Positions 22,635 through 31,919 are shown, counted from the stretch's first letter. The stretch: 64,000 nucleotides of DNA from Microbispora rosea subsp. aerata (GCF_014647835.1 NZ_BMPY01000021.1:1-64000); one strand, 5' to 3'. The notes: generated from the letters alone by a model not told the origin. Numbers and translations: made by a program.

Positions 22635-23595
22635 ATACGCCGGTGAATACAGCGGTGAATACGCGCCGCTCGCGAAGGTCGTGCGGTCCGGTTTCGTGGA
22701 GAGCGTGCACTTCGGCAGCGCGGTCGCGCTGTCGGCGGGCGGAGAGGTCGCCGTCGCGCGCGGCCCGGTGCACGCGCCGGTGCTGCCGCGCTCGTCGGCC
22801 AAGCCGTTCCAGGCGCTCGCCTGCCTGCTCGCCGGGGCCCACCTGCACGGGCCGTCGCTCGCGATCGCCGCCGGAAGCCACACGGGCGAGGACTTCCACG
22901 TGCGGCTCGTCGCGGAGATGCTCGGCGATGCCGGGCTCGGCTTCGGCGACCTGCGCTGCCCGCCCGACTGGCCGGAGGACGAGGCCGCCCGGCGCGACCT
23001 GGTGCGCGCGGGGCTCGGGCCGTCGCGGGAGCGGATGAACTGCTCGGGCAAGCACGCCGCGATGCTCGCCGCCGCCGTGGCCGCCGGCGCGCCCGCCGAC
23101 GGCTACCTCGACCCCGGGCACCTCGTGCAGCGGCGGGTCAGGTCGGTGGTGGAGGAGCTGTCGGGGGAGAAGGCCGCCCACGTCGCCGTCGACGGGTGCG
23201 GCGCGCCGCTGTTCGGGATCTCGCTGACCGGCCTGGCCCGCGCCGTGCGCGCCATGGCCATGTCTCCGCAGGGGACGCCGGCGCGGGCGGTCGCCGACGC
23301 CATGCGGGCGCACCCGGAGTACGTCGGCGGGACCGGCCACGTGAACACCCGCCTGATGCGGGCGCTGCCCGGCGCCGTGGTGAAGGGCGGCGCCGAGGGC
23401 GTGCTGGTCGTGGCCCTGGCCTCCGGGCACGCGGCGGCGGTGAAGGCGATCGACGGCGGCCCTCGGGCGACGACCGCCGTCGCGCTCGCCGCGCTGCGGG
23501 CCGCGGGCGCGGACGTCTCGGCGGCGGCCGAGTTCACGACCGTTCCGGTGCTGGGCGGGGGCGTCCCGGTCGGCGAGATCAGCGCCGTTTTCTGA
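22621..23595 (+). CDS. Asparaginase of the thermolabile (AnsA-unrelated) family
   Basis: A 324-residue protein of the actinobacterial/rhizobial asparaginase family, which is unrelated to the E. coli enzymes. The motifs RSSAKPFQAL, AAGSHTGEDFHV, NCSGKHAAML and VDGCGAPLFGISL match the family's conserved Ser/Lys/Cys positions. It should hydrolyse L-asparagine to aspartate and ammonia in the cytoplasm. The GTG start lies within the permease gene, and the first residues contain three GEY repeats. Being last in an amino-acid ABC operon suggests asparagine or a related amide is the transported substrate. Confidence 0.87.
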   Translation: MSLGEYAGEYSGEYAPLAKVVRSGFVESVHFGSAVALSAGGEVAVARGPVHAPVLPRSSAKPFQALACLLAGAHLHGPSLAIAAGSHTGEDFHVRLVAEMLGDAGLGFGDLRCPPDWPEDEAARRDLVRAGLGPSRERMNCSGKHAAMLAAAVAAGAPADGYLDPGHLVQRRVRSVVEELSGEKAAHVAVDGCGAPLFGISLTGLARAVRAMAMSPQGTPARAVADAMRAHPEYVGGTGHVNTRLMRALPGAVVKGGAEGVLVVALASGHAAAVKAIDGGPRATTAVALAALRAAGADVSAAAEFTTVPVLGGGVPVGEISAVF

Positions 23596-23612
23596 GCGGC
23601 CGAGGGGGAGAC

Positions 23613-24359
23613 ATGAGCTTGACGTACGAGATCTGCATCGACAGCACGGCCGGGGCGCTGGCCGCCGAGCGCGCGGGCGCGCACCGGGTGGAGCTGTGCG
23701 CCGCGCTGTTCGAGGGCGGCCTCACCCCGACCCTGGGCACGGTCGAGGCCACCCTCGCGGCGGTCTCCGCGATCCGGGTCCACGTGATCATCCGGCCGCG
23801 CGGCGGCGACTTCGTCTACGACGAGTACGAGGTCGCGGCCATGGTCAGGGACGTGGCGGCGGTGCGCGACGCCGGAGCCCAGGGCGTCGTGATCGGCGCG
23901 CTCACCCCCGAGGGGGAGGTGGACACGGAGGTGGCCAAGCGCCTGATCGACGCGGCCGGGGGGCTCTCGGTCACCTTCCACCGGGCCTTCGACATGACGG
24001 CCGACCCGTTCGCCGCGCTGGAGACGCTGGCCGGCCTCGGGATCGACCGGGTGCTCACCTCCGGCCAGGACAGCTCCGCCCTGGAGGGGGCGCCGCTGAT
24101 CGCCGAGCTGGTCGAGCGGGCGGGCGACCGGCTGGTCGTCATGCCCGGCGGCGGCATCACCCCGCGCAACGTGGGCCGGGTGGTCGAGGCGACCGGGGCC
24201 GGGGAGATCCACTTCGCCGCCCTGGTGGACGAGCCCAGCCCGGCCGTCCACCGCAACCCGTACCCCTTCATGGGCGGCGAGCTGCGCCAGCCCGAGTACG
24301 TCCGCAGGATCACCTCGCCCGCCCTGGTCGCGGAGGTGATCGCCGCCGCCCGCGGCTGA
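23613..24359 (+). CDS. cutC: CutC-family protein
   Basis: A 248-residue TIM-barrel protein of the CutC family. The start YEICIDSTAGALAAERAGAHRVELC, the central HVIIRPRGGDFVY, VTFHRAFDMTADPFAALETL and MPGGGITPRNV are all characteristic. CutC was named for copper homeostasis, but its biochemical function is not settled. It begins 18 bp after the asparaginase gene with a GAGGGGGAG ribosome site, so it is likely the last gene of the amino-acid operon. Confidence 0.9.
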   Translation: MSLTYEICIDSTAGALAAERAGAHRVELCAALFEGGLTPTLGTVEATLAAVSAIRVHVIIRPRGGDFVYDEYEVAAMVRDVAAVRDAGAQGVVIGALTPEGEVDTEVAKRLIDAAGGLSVTFHRAFDMTADPFAALETLAGLGIDRVLTSGQDSSALEGAPLIAELVERAGDRLVVMPGGGITPRNVGRVVEATGAGEIHFAALVDEPSPAVHRNPYPFMGGELRQPEYVRRITSPALVAEVIAAARG

Positions 24360-24429
24360 GACGGGCCCGCACCGCGCCGAGGTGAGGCACGGGCAGGAGG
24401 GGTAGACCCGTGGGCGGGGGGTGAGGCCG

Positions 24430-25149
24430 ATGGCCACGCCGGAGCGGAGCCGGCCCCATCCGGGGCCGCAGGAGAGTGTGCGGCATGGCCGGCTGTCCGC
24501 CCGTCCCGTCGCCGTCCCGCGGGCGGTGTCCCCACCCGAGCCGGGGGTGCACCGCCTGGACGGGCGCGCCCTGTTCTACGTGCCGTCCGCCGGGGCTCCC
24601 GGCCCGTCCGCGCTCGCCGTCGTGCTGCACGGCGCGGGCGGCACGGCGGAGCAGGCGCTGGAGTGGCTGCTTCCCCAGGCGTCCGACCGCGGCGTGCTGC
24701 TGCTCGCGCCGCAGGCCGTCTCCACGACCTGGGACGTCATCGTCGGCGGGTACGGCGCGGACGTGTCGCGGATCGACGCCGCGCTTGAGGAGGCGTTCTC
24801 CCGCGCGGTCGTCGCCGTCGGCGAGGTGGCCGTGGCCGGATTCTCCGACGGCGCCTCGTACGCGCTGTCGCTGGGGCTGGCCAACGGCGACCTGTTCCAT
24901 ACCGTCCTCGCGTTCTCCCCGGGGTTCATGGCGCCGATGGTCCGGCACGGACGCCCGCGGATCTTCGTCTCGCACGGCGTCTCCGACCGGGTGCTGCCGA
25001 TCGACCGGTGCAGCCGGCGCCTCGTCCCCGAGCTGCGGGAGAGCGGCTACGAGGTGACGTACGAGGAGTTCCGCGGCGGCCACCAGGTCCCGGTGGAGGT
25101 GGCCTCCGCCGCCGTCCGGTGGTGGCTGGATCAGGAACGACGAGCGTGA
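24430..25149 (+). CDS. Alpha/beta hydrolase, carboxylesterase/phospholipase type
   Basis: A 239-residue hydrolase with the fold of short carboxylesterases. VVLHGAGGTAEQALEWLLP holds the oxyanion region, GFSDGAS the nucleophile serine (about residue 140), SHGVSDRVLPID the Asp, and FRGGHQVP the His, so the triad is complete. There is no signal peptide. The first 40 residues are low-complexity. ATG 24430 follows a GGGGGTGAGG stretch; a GTG nine bases earlier is possible. It stands alone before the helicase; the substrate is unknown. Confidence 0.82.
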   Translation: MATPERSRPHPGPQESVRHGRLSARPVAVPRAVSPPEPGVHRLDGRALFYVPSAGAPGPSALAVVLHGAGGTAEQALEWLLPQASDRGVLLLAPQAVSTTWDVIVGGYGADVSRIDAALEEAFSRAVVAVGEVAVAGFSDGASYALSLGLANGDLFHTVLAFSPGFMAPMVRHGRPRIFVSHGVSDRVLPIDRCSRRLVPELRESGYEVTYEEFRGGHQVPVEVASAAVRWWLDQERRA

Positions 25150-25275
25150 TCAGCCCGCCGTCCCCGGCCGTGTGCCCGGGGCGGCGTTCGGGGTAAGGGC
25201 GGAAAGACCGTAGGGTCGTCCCGTGCATATTCGCCCCGTCGGGCGCGAAACCAGGAGCAGGACCGGGAGCAGGAC

Positions 25276-26973
25276 ATGGCCGTGAACGAGATCGACGAGG
25301 GATCCGGATTCGACGATCTGGCCCTGGGCCCCGAGCTCTTGAAGGCCCTGTCCGGCCTCGGCTACGAGGAGCCCACGCCGATCCAGCGGGAGGCCATCCC
25401 GCCGCTGCTGGAGGGCCGCGACCTGCTGGGCCAGGCCGCCACCGGAACCGGCAAGACGGCCGCCTTCGCCCTGCCCATGCTCCAGCGCCTGCACACGGAG
25501 GGCGCCGGCGGGGAGCCCGCGGGGCTGGTGCTCGTGCCCACCCGCGAGCTGGCCGTCCAGGTGTCGGAGGCCATGCACCGGTACGGCCGCGACCTCGGCA
25601 CCCGGGTGCTGCCGATCTACGGCGGCCAGCCGATCGGGCGGCAGCTTCGGGCGCTGGAGCGCGGCGTGGACGTCGTCGTCGCCACGCCCGGCCGGGCGCT
25701 CGACCACATCGGCCGGGGCACCCTGCCGCTCAAGGGCCTGCGGATGGTCGTCCTCGACGAGGCCGACGAGATGCTCGACATGGGCTTCGCCGACGACATC
25801 GAGGCGATCCTCCAGGACACCCCGGAGGACCGGCAGACCGTGCTGTTCTCCGCGACCATGCCGCCGCGCATCGACGGCATCGCCCGCCGCCACCTGCGCG
25901 AGCCGGTGCGGATCAGGATCGAGCGGGAGCAGCCCGCGGCGGGCGAGGCCCCGCTCATCCGGCAGAGCGCCTACATCGTGACACGGGCGTACAAGCCGGC
26001 CGCGCTGGGCCGGGTGCTCGACGTGGAGGCGCCCACCGCCGCGATCGTCTTCTGCCGCACCCGCGAGGAGGTCGACCAGCTCACCGAGACCATGAACGGC
26101 CGGGGCTACCGCGCCGAGGCCCTGCACGGCGGCATGGGACAGGAGCAGCGCGACCGGGTCATGGGCCGGTTGCGCAGCGGCACCGCCGACCTGCTCGTGG
26201 CGACCGACGTGGCCGCGCGCGGCCTCGACATCGAGCAGCTCACCCACGTCATCAACTACGACGTGCCGTCCGCGCCCGAGTCGTACGTGCACCGCATCGG
26301 CCGGGTGGGCCGGGCCGGCCGCGAGGGCGTCGCGATCACGCTCGCCGAGCCGCGCGAGCACCGCATGCTCAAGACCATCGAGCGCGTCACCCGCAGCAAG
26401 ATCGCGGTCGAGAAGGTGCCGACGGTCGCCGACCTGCGTGCCCGGCGGCTGGAGCTGACCCGGGCCGCCCTGCAGGAGAGCCTGATGGAGGACGGCGACC
26501 TCGACCGCTTCCGGGTGGTGGTCGAGACGCTCGCCGACGAGTTCGACCTGGTGGACATCGCCCTCGCGGCGGTGAAGCTCGCCCACGAGTCCACCGGCGC
26601 CGCCGCCGACGAGGAGGAGATCCCCGAGGTCGCCCCGCGCCCGCAGCGTTTCGAGCGCGGGCCGCGCGACGACAGGCACGGCCGCGACGAGCGGCGCGCC
26701 CGGCGCGGCGGCGGCGCGATGAGCCGGATCTTCGTCGGCGCCGGGCGCAGCGCGGGCGTCCGCCCCCAGGACATCGTCGGCGCCATCACCGGGGAGACCC
26801 GGGTCAGCGGGCGCGAGATCGGGGCGATCGAGATCGCCGACCGTTTCACCCTGGTCGAGATCCCGGACGGCGCCGTGGACGAGGTGGTCTCGGCGCTGCG
26901 CCGCACCACGATCAAGGGCAGGAAGCCGATCGTGCGCAGGGACCGCGACGGCGCTCCCCGCGGCCGCCGCTGA
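25276..26973 (+). CDS. DEAD-box ATP-dependent RNA helicase with C-terminal DbpA-type RNA-binding domain
   Basis: A 565-residue RNA helicase. In order: Q-motif FDDLALGPELLKALSGLGYEEPTPIQ, motif I AATGTGKT, Ia PTRELAVQ, Ib TPGR, motif II DEAD, motif III SAT, then the second RecA domain with ATDVAARGLDI and HRIGRVGR. After a charged, Arg/Asp-rich hinge (about 440-480), the last 75 residues (MSRIFVGAGRSAGVRPQDIVGAI... FTLVEIPDGAVDEVV) form a DbpA/CsdA RNA-binding domain. It probably remodels rRNA or mRNA, for example in ribosome assembly or cold adaptation. Confidence 0.93.
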   Translation: MAVNEIDEGSGFDDLALGPELLKALSGLGYEEPTPIQREAIPPLLEGRDLLGQAATGTGKTAAFALPMLQRLHTEGAGGEPAGLVLVPTRELAVQVSEAMHRYGRDLGTRVLPIYGGQPIGRQLRALERGVDVVVATPGRALDHIGRGTLPLKGLRMVVLDEADEMLDMGFADDIEAILQDTPEDRQTVLFSATMPPRIDGIARRHLREPVRIRIEREQPAAGEAPLIRQSAYIVTRAYKPAALGRVLDVEAPTAAIVFCRTREEVDQLTETMNGRGYRAEALHGGMGQEQRDRVMGRLRSGTADLLVATDVAARGLDIEQLTHVINYDVPSAPESYVHRIGRVGRAGREGVAITLAEPREHRMLKTIERVTRSKIAVEKVPTVADLRARRLELTRAALQESLMEDGDLDRFRVVVETLADEFDLVDIALAAVKLAHESTGAAADEEEIPEVAPRPQRFERGPRDDRHGRDERRARRGGGAMSRIFVGAGRSAGVRPQDIVGAITGETRVSGREIGAIEIADRFTLVEIPDGAVDEVVSALRRTTIKGRKPIVRRDRDGAPRGRR

Positions 26974-26974
26974 G

Positions 26975-26998
26975 CCGCGCGCCCGCCGCCGAGCGCGG
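26975..26998. terminator. Small hairpin between helicase and GH39 stops
   Basis: CCGCGC (26975-26980) can pair with GCGCGG (26993-26998) in the 25-bp gap between the convergent helicase and GH39 genes. It is short and lacks a T-run, so it is only a possible bidirectional terminator. Confidence 0.35.
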
Positions 26999-28636
26999 TC
27001 AGGCCGCCTGCCGCACCGACATCACCGCCCACGGCGCGAGCTCGACGTCGAGGTCGAGCACGCCGCTGGCGGGCACGGTGAGCGTGAACCTGAGGAGCGA
27101 GTCGGCGACCTTGCGCAGGTGCTCGCTCTGGGCCCGGGACGGGTTCAGCGGAGACCCGAGCTGATACCAGGCCTCCGCGACGTTCCCGTGCTCCCAGTCC
27201 ACGATCTCGACGAGGAACGTGGCGCCCGGCTCGAGCCCTTCGATCGAGTGCCGGATCCGCTTGCTCGGCCCCACCTCGGCCAGCGCGCGTGTCGCGGCGT
27301 ACGAGCTTTGCGCCCGGACGCCGCGCAACGCCATGTCCTCGGGGTAGTTGAAGAACACCGCCGACACCGCCGACGTCCGGCTGTCCCGGGTCACGACCCC
27401 GTCGGGCGTGGCGAGCAGCAGCCGGTCGCCGAGACCGGCCAGCATCGCGAAGGCGTGGAACGTGGGCTTGTGGATGCCGGCCTCGTTGACCAGGCCGAAC
27501 CCGCCGTGGAAGGGCCCGATCCCGGCGCCGCCCTCCTCGAACACGTCGGTGAAGGTCCAGTAGGAGATCGAGTCCGCGAGCGTGGCGCACCGCAGGTACG
27601 ACCGGGTGATGAAGGTCGCCGCGAACAGCGTGTCGTGGATGAAGTCACGCGACGACGGGGAGGTCGACCACTCCGTGATGTGGATCTCCGCGTCGGGGTA
27701 GGCGCTGTTGCTCACGAGCTTGCGGAGCAGGGTCAGGTCGTCGAACGTCGCGTCGGCGTACCGGGTGATCTGCACGGCCTCGCCGTCGGCGGCGAAGGCG
27801 AAGTCGGTGGGGTAGGTGTGCGTCGAGATGAAGTCGATCGGCAGGTTGCGCTCGGCGCACCAGGCGATGAAGTCCTCGATCCACACCGGGCGCCAGTCGA
27901 GCGCGTCCACATCGGCCGCGGCGGCCGTCGCGTGCGTCGCGGCGCGGTCCTCGACCTCGCCCTTGTAGCGGTCGTCGGGCACGAAGACGCTCGTCGCGGG
28001 CCCGCCCACCTTCAACGCGGGGTCGATTCTCTTGATCGCCGTCACGGTCTGCTCGTAGAGCTCGAAATAGTCGGTCTTCGTCCCGGTCCAGAAGTGGGGC
28101 ACCAGGTTCGGCTCGTTCCACACCTCGAACCGCCACCGCCGCACCTCGTCGATGCCGTACCGGCCGATCCAGTGCTCGACCGTCCGGGTGACCAGCTCGA
28201 CCCAGCGCGCCATGTCCTTCGGCGGGCTGCAGTGGGCTCCCCACCAGAACACCGTCTCCGTCTTCGTCGCCAGCTCGCGCGGCATGAAGCCCAGCTCGAC
28301 GAACGGACGGACACCGCACTCCAGGATGAAGTCGAACACCTTGTCCACGTAGCTGAACGTGTACACGGGTGAGGCGAGCGGCGCGTCCGGGCCGAAGCCG
28401 CCGCCGTAGCTCTCCCGATACACGAACATGTCGTCATGAAAGAGGCCGTGGAAGCGGATGTATTCGAATCCGCACGCGTCGACGACCTCGGCGAACTGCC
28501 GTTGCCAGTCCGCGCGCAGCGCCTCATTCGCCCGTCCGGCTCCGACGCACCTGCTCCAGACGTGCGGGAACGCGCTCTCGTCGCACACCTTGCCGTCGAT
28601 GCGCAACCGGGACTCGGACACACCGTCGCTCGTCAT
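26999..28636 (-). CDS. GH39 glycoside hydrolase (beta-xylosidase-like), intracellular
   Basis: A 545-residue GH39 enzyme. The (beta/alpha)8 barrel starts near the N-terminus (residues 10-390). The acid/base Glu is in FEVWNEPNLVPHFW and the nucleophile Glu in IHITEWSTSP, both as in family beta-xylosidases. A C-terminal beta-sandwich (about 430-545) ends LDLDVELAPWAVMSV. There is no signal peptide, so it would cleave imported oligosaccharides in the cytoplasm. It is the last gene of the LacI-controlled ABC operon, 57 bp after the second permease. Xylobiose or short xylo-oligosaccharides are the inferred substrates; alpha-iduronidase, another GH39 activity, is unlikely in this context. Confidence 0.88.
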   Translation of the reverse strand: MTSDGVSESRLRIDGKVCDESAFPHVWSRCVGAGRANEALRADWQRQFAEVVDACGFEYIRFHGLFHDDMFVYRESYGGGFGPDAPLASPVYTFSYVDKVFDFILECGVRPFVELGFMPRELATKTETVFWWGAHCSPPKDMARWVELVTRTVEHWIGRYGIDEVRRWRFEVWNEPNLVPHFWTGTKTDYFELYEQTVTAIKRIDPALKVGGPATSVFVPDDRYKGEVEDRAATHATAAAADVDALDWRPVWIEDFIAWCAERNLPIDFISTHTYPTDFAFAADGEAVQITRYADATFDDLTLLRKLVSNSAYPDAEIHITEWSTSPSSRDFIHDTLFAATFITRSYLRCATLADSISYWTFTDVFEEGGAGIGPFHGGFGLVNEAGIHKPTFHAFAMLAGLGDRLLLATPDGVVTRDSRTSAVSAVFFNYPEDMALRGVRAQSSYAATRALAEVGPSKRIRHSIEGLEPGATFLVEIVDWEHGNVAEAWYQLGSPLNPSRAQSEHLRKVADSLLRFTLTVPASGVLDLDVELAPWAVMSVRQAA

Positions 28637-28693
28637 GTCTCACTTTCTTGTTCACGAACTTATTTCAGGGGGAGATGGTTCGCGGGGGTGTCC

Positions 28694-29635
28694 CTAGCCC
28701 TTGACGGCGCCCAGTGACAGACCCGACTGCCAGTATCGCTGCAGGCCGAGGAAGGCGATGATCAACGGGATGATCGTCAGCAGCGCCGAGGTGATCACGA
28801 GGTTCTGGACGAGGGCGCCGTTGCCGGCCGTCGAGCCCAGCTTGTTCCACTGGTTGATGCCGACGGTCAGCGGATACCACGCCGGATCCTTGAGCATGAT
28901 CAACGGCAGGAAGTAGTTGTTCCAGATCGACACGAACGAAAACAGCAGGACCGTCACGCTCGCCGGGGCGAGCAGCGGGAGCGCGATCCGCAGGAAGGTC
29001 CGCAGCTCCCCGGCTCCGTCGATCTTCGCGGCCTCCAGCAGGCCGCTCGGCACGGCCTCCGCGGTGAACACCCACATCAGGTAGAGCCCGAACGGGTTGA
29101 TGAACGACGGGATGAGGATCGCCCACGGGGTGTTGGTCAGGCCGAGCTGCGCGAACAGCAGGAACTGCGGGATCGCCAGGGCGATGCCGGGGACCGAGAT
29201 CGACCCCAGGACGACGAAGAGGAACACCCGCTTGCCCCGGAAATCGAGCTTCGCCAGCGCGTACCCGCCGAGGGCGGCCAGGAAGGTCGACACGGTCGCG
29301 CCCACGACCACGTAGAGGACGGTGTTGAGAAGCCACCTGGAGAAGATCCCGTCCTGGTAGCTGAACACCTCCACGATGTTGTCCCACAGGGCGAACTCGC
29401 GGCCGGGCGCGAGCCCGAACGTCGAGACGAAGTCGGCCTGTGACTTGGTCGCGTTGACGACGAGCCACGCGAGCGGCAGCAGGCAGTAGAGGGTGAACAG
29501 GACGGTCATCAGGGTGAGAGTCGCGCTCTTCCTGGGGTTGTCCACCGTGTAGAGCCGGCGGCCGCGGCCGGAAGGACGGCCCGGCGTGCTCGAGGCTTTC
29601 CCGCCCGCGGCCGGCGGGCTACTGGTCGGATGCAT
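28694..29635 (-). CDS. Carbohydrate ABC transporter permease (MalG type)
   Basis: A 313-residue permease with about six membrane segments after a basic, disordered N-terminus of about 40 residues. The EAA loop reads EAAKIDGAGELRTFLRIALPLLAP (about residues 205-230), the MalG-type form. The ending QSGLSLGAVKG is typical of CUT1 sugar permeases. Its start overlaps the end of the MalF-type gene by 17 bp. It forms the inner-membrane channel of the oligosaccharide importer. No ATPase is encoded nearby, so it likely uses a shared MsiK-type ATPase, as in other actinomycete CUT1 systems. Confidence 0.9.
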   Translation of the reverse strand: MHPTSSPPAAGGKASSTPGRPSGRGRRLYTVDNPRKSATLTLMTVLFTLYCLLPLAWLVVNATKSQADFVSTFGLAPGREFALWDNIVEVFSYQDGIFSRWLLNTVLYVVVGATVSTFLAALGGYALAKLDFRGKRVFLFVVLGSISVPGIALAIPQFLLFAQLGLTNTPWAILIPSFINPFGLYLMWVFTAEAVPSGLLEAAKIDGAGELRTFLRIALPLLAPASVTVLLFSFVSIWNNYFLPLIMLKDPAWYPLTVGINQWNKLGSTAGNGALVQNLVITSALLTIIPLIIAFLGLQRYWQSGLSLGAVKG

Positions 29636-30572
29636 TCCTCAGCCCTCTGATCTGGACGGCGTAGGCGACGGCGATGGTGATCGCCGCCATGACGAGCGCG
29701 AGCGCTGCCGCGTAGCCCTGCTGCGACCCGGTGAAGGCCAGGTTGTACGCGTACAGGTTCGGCGTGTAGTAGGTCGTGACGCCGCTGTTGGCCACCATGG
29801 TGGGCAGGATCTGCGGTTCGTTGAACATCTGGAACGTGCCGATGATCGAGAAGATGATCGTGACGACCAGCGAACCGCGCAGCGCCGGCAGCTTGATCGC
29901 GCGGACGATCTGGAACTCGTTCGCCCCGTCGATCGCGGCCGCCTCGTACAGCTCGCGCGGGACGGCCTTGAGCGCGGCGTAGAAGATGAGCATGTTGAAC
30001 CCGGTGAAGGCCCACGTCACCATCACCCCGATGGAGATGAGCGTGTTCCCGGGGGCGAAGGGGTCGAGGTCCGTGCCCAGGGCGTCGTTGAGGCTGCCGA
30101 ACAGGCCGTACTTCACGCCGAGCAGGAACCCCCACATGAGCGTCGACACGATCGCCGGCACCGCGTACGGCAGGAAGATCGCCGCCCGCATGAACCTCAT
30201 GCCGTGCACGCGCATGGAGTCCAGCGCCAGCGCGAGCGCCATGGCGAAGAACAACATGATCGGCACCTGGACGAGGGTGAACCGGAAGACCCGGCCCACC
30301 CCGTCCCAGAACTGCGGATCCTTGAACAGCTTGCCGTAGTTGGCGAACCCGACGAACGTGGTGCCGCCGAGGAGCCTCTCCTGGAAGAGGCTGAGGTAGG
30401 CGGCGTACAGGATCGGCACGATGAACACGAGCGCGAACAGCGCGCCGAACGGCGCGATGAACGCCAGCCCGGCCTGCGACCGGCGGCGCTTGCGAGCCGG
30501 GGCCGGATCAGGCGCCGCGTCCGGCGACGCCGTGGCCGTAGGGGTGACGTCGAGCCGACGTGCCCGGTCCAT
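29619..30572 (-). CDS. Carbohydrate ABC transporter permease (MalF type)
   Basis: A 317-residue partner permease. After a charged N-terminal tail (RKRRRSQ) comes a first helix, FIAPFGALFALVFIVPILYAAYLSLF. The EAA loop is EAAAIDGANEFQIVRAIKLPALRGS (about residues 210-235). It lies 33 bp after the binding-protein gene and overlaps the MalG-type gene, forming a tight operon order of binding protein, permease, permease, hydrolase. Confidence 0.9.
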   Translation of the reverse strand: MDRARRLDVTPTATASPDAAPDPAPARKRRRSQAGLAFIAPFGALFALVFIVPILYAAYLSLFQERLLGGTTFVGFANYGKLFKDPQFWDGVGRVFRFTLVQVPIMLFFAMALALALDSMRVHGMRFMRAAIFLPYAVPAIVSTLMWGFLLGVKYGLFGSLNDALGTDLDPFAPGNTLISIGVMVTWAFTGFNMLIFYAALKAVPRELYEAAAIDGANEFQIVRAIKLPALRGSLVVTIIFSIIGTFQMFNEPQILPTMVANSGVTTYYTPNLYAYNLAFTGSQQGYAAALALVMAAITIAVAYAVQIRGLRNASDQ

Positions 30573-30605
30573 TGCGTGTCCCTTCCGATGTGTGGGGTCG
30601 CGGCG

Positions 30606-31919
30606 TCAGTCCACCTGGAAGCCCTGCTCGTTGCCGTACTGGACGCAGCGCTGCTTCCACTGCTCGAGGATCTGGGCGAGCGAGATCTTGCCCGAGGTGT
30701 AGAACGGCGACGCGATGTCGCCGTAGATCGAGCGCGCCCACTCGAAGAACGGCGGATACTGCCAGCCGCCCCCGACGATCTCCGACGCCTCGGCCAGCAC
30801 GGCGCCGACCTTCTGGCCGCCGAAGTAGTCGACGGCCTTGTTCCGGAACGCCTCGCTCTCCAGCACCGACCTGTTCGGCACGAAGGCCCCCGCGTCGACG
30901 CGGGCCGACAGGCCGGCGCCGTGCGTGAAGTATTCGAGGAACTTGAACGCCGCCTCCTTGTTGCGGGCGGCGGCCGGGATGCCGAAGGAGCTTCCGCCGT
31001 TCTCCGCGCCGACCTTCTCTCCCTCGCTCCACTGCGGCATCAGGGCGGCCCGGAAGTCGCCGGCGGCCTTCGGCGCGCGCTCGGGCAGCGTCGAGGTCAG
31101 CCAGCCGCCCATGGTCTGGGTGGCGAGGGTTCCGTCGTTGAGCGTCCGGTTCCAGTCGTCGGACCATGCCGTGATCTTGGTGTTGACCAGGCCCTCGTCG
31201 AGCATCTTCTGCCAGAAGGCGACGGCCTTGGTGGTGCCCTCGTCGGTGAAGTCGATGTGCACCCGGTTGCCGTCCACCTTGAACGGCCGCCCGCCGGCCT
31301 GCCAGATGAGCGACAGCAGGAAGAAGATGTCTCCCGTGTCCTGCGCGATGTAGTGGTCGCCGCCGAGCGCGCGGACCTTCTTGGCGGCCTCGTAGTACTC
31401 GTCCCACGTCGCCGGGGGCTTGTCCACGCCGGCCTTCTTGAGCGTGGCGGCGTTGTAGAACATGGCCGACGGCCCGTAGTCGGACGGCAGCGCGTAGACC
31501 TTGCCGTTGACCGTCACGTCACCCCACGCGGCCGGGACGTAGTCGTCCTTGAGCTTCTCGGCGCCGAACTCGCCGAGGTCGGTGAGCTTGCCGGGGATGG
31601 CGAAGTAGGGCACGGCGAAGTACTCGAACATCACGAGGTCGGGCACACCGGAACCGGCCTGGATGGCGTTGTCCAGCGCCTTGTACTCGTCCTGCGACGA
31701 GCCCGCGTTGACGACCTCGACCTTGATGTTCGGGTTCGCGGCCTGGAAGCCGGGGACGGCCTTCTCGACCGTGCCGTCCCAGCTCCAGACCGTGATCTTC
31801 ACCGGCTCGTTCCCGCCGCCGGCGGCGCCGCCCCCGCTCGCGCCGCCCGAGCATGCGGCCAGCCCGAACAACGGCACGAGTGCCGCGCAGAGGAGCCGTA
31901 CCTTCCGGGAGAGCCGCAT
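30606..31919 (-). CDS. Oligosaccharide ABC transporter binding lipoprotein
   Basis: A 437-residue family 1 solute-binding protein. Signal peptide and lipobox: MRLSRKVRLL... LFGLAAC, with the lipidated Cys at about residue 22, then a Gly/Ser tether. The mature part begins PVKITVWSWDG, and contains FQAANPNIKVEVVNAGSS and VYALPSDYGPSAMFYNAATLKKAG, as in CUT1 binding proteins. ATG 31919 is preferred over an in-frame ATG at 31988 because GAGGAGA lies just upstream and the signal peptide starts there. Gene order (regulator, binding protein, two permeases, xylosidase-type hydrolase) mirrors the bxl xylobiose operon of Streptomyces. Xylobiose is therefore the inferred ligand. Confidence 0.92.
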   Translation of the reverse strand: MRLSRKVRLLCAALVPLFGLAACSGGASGGGAAGGGNEPVKITVWSWDGTVEKAVPGFQAANPNIKVEVVNAGSSQDEYKALDNAIQAGSGVPDLVMFEYFAVPYFAIPGKLTDLGEFGAEKLKDDYVPAAWGDVTVNGKVYALPSDYGPSAMFYNAATLKKAGVDKPPATWDEYYEAAKKVRALGGDHYIAQDTGDIFFLLSLIWQAGGRPFKVDGNRVHIDFTDEGTTKAVAFWQKMLDEGLVNTKITAWSDDWNRTLNDGTLATQTMGGWLTSTLPERAPKAAGDFRAALMPQWSEGEKVGAENGGSSFGIPAAARNKEAAFKFLEYFTHGAGLSARVDAGAFVPNRSVLESEAFRNKAVDYFGGQKVGAVLAEASEIVGGGWQYPPFFEWARSIYGDIASPFYTSGKISLAQILEQWKQRCVQYGNEQGFQVD

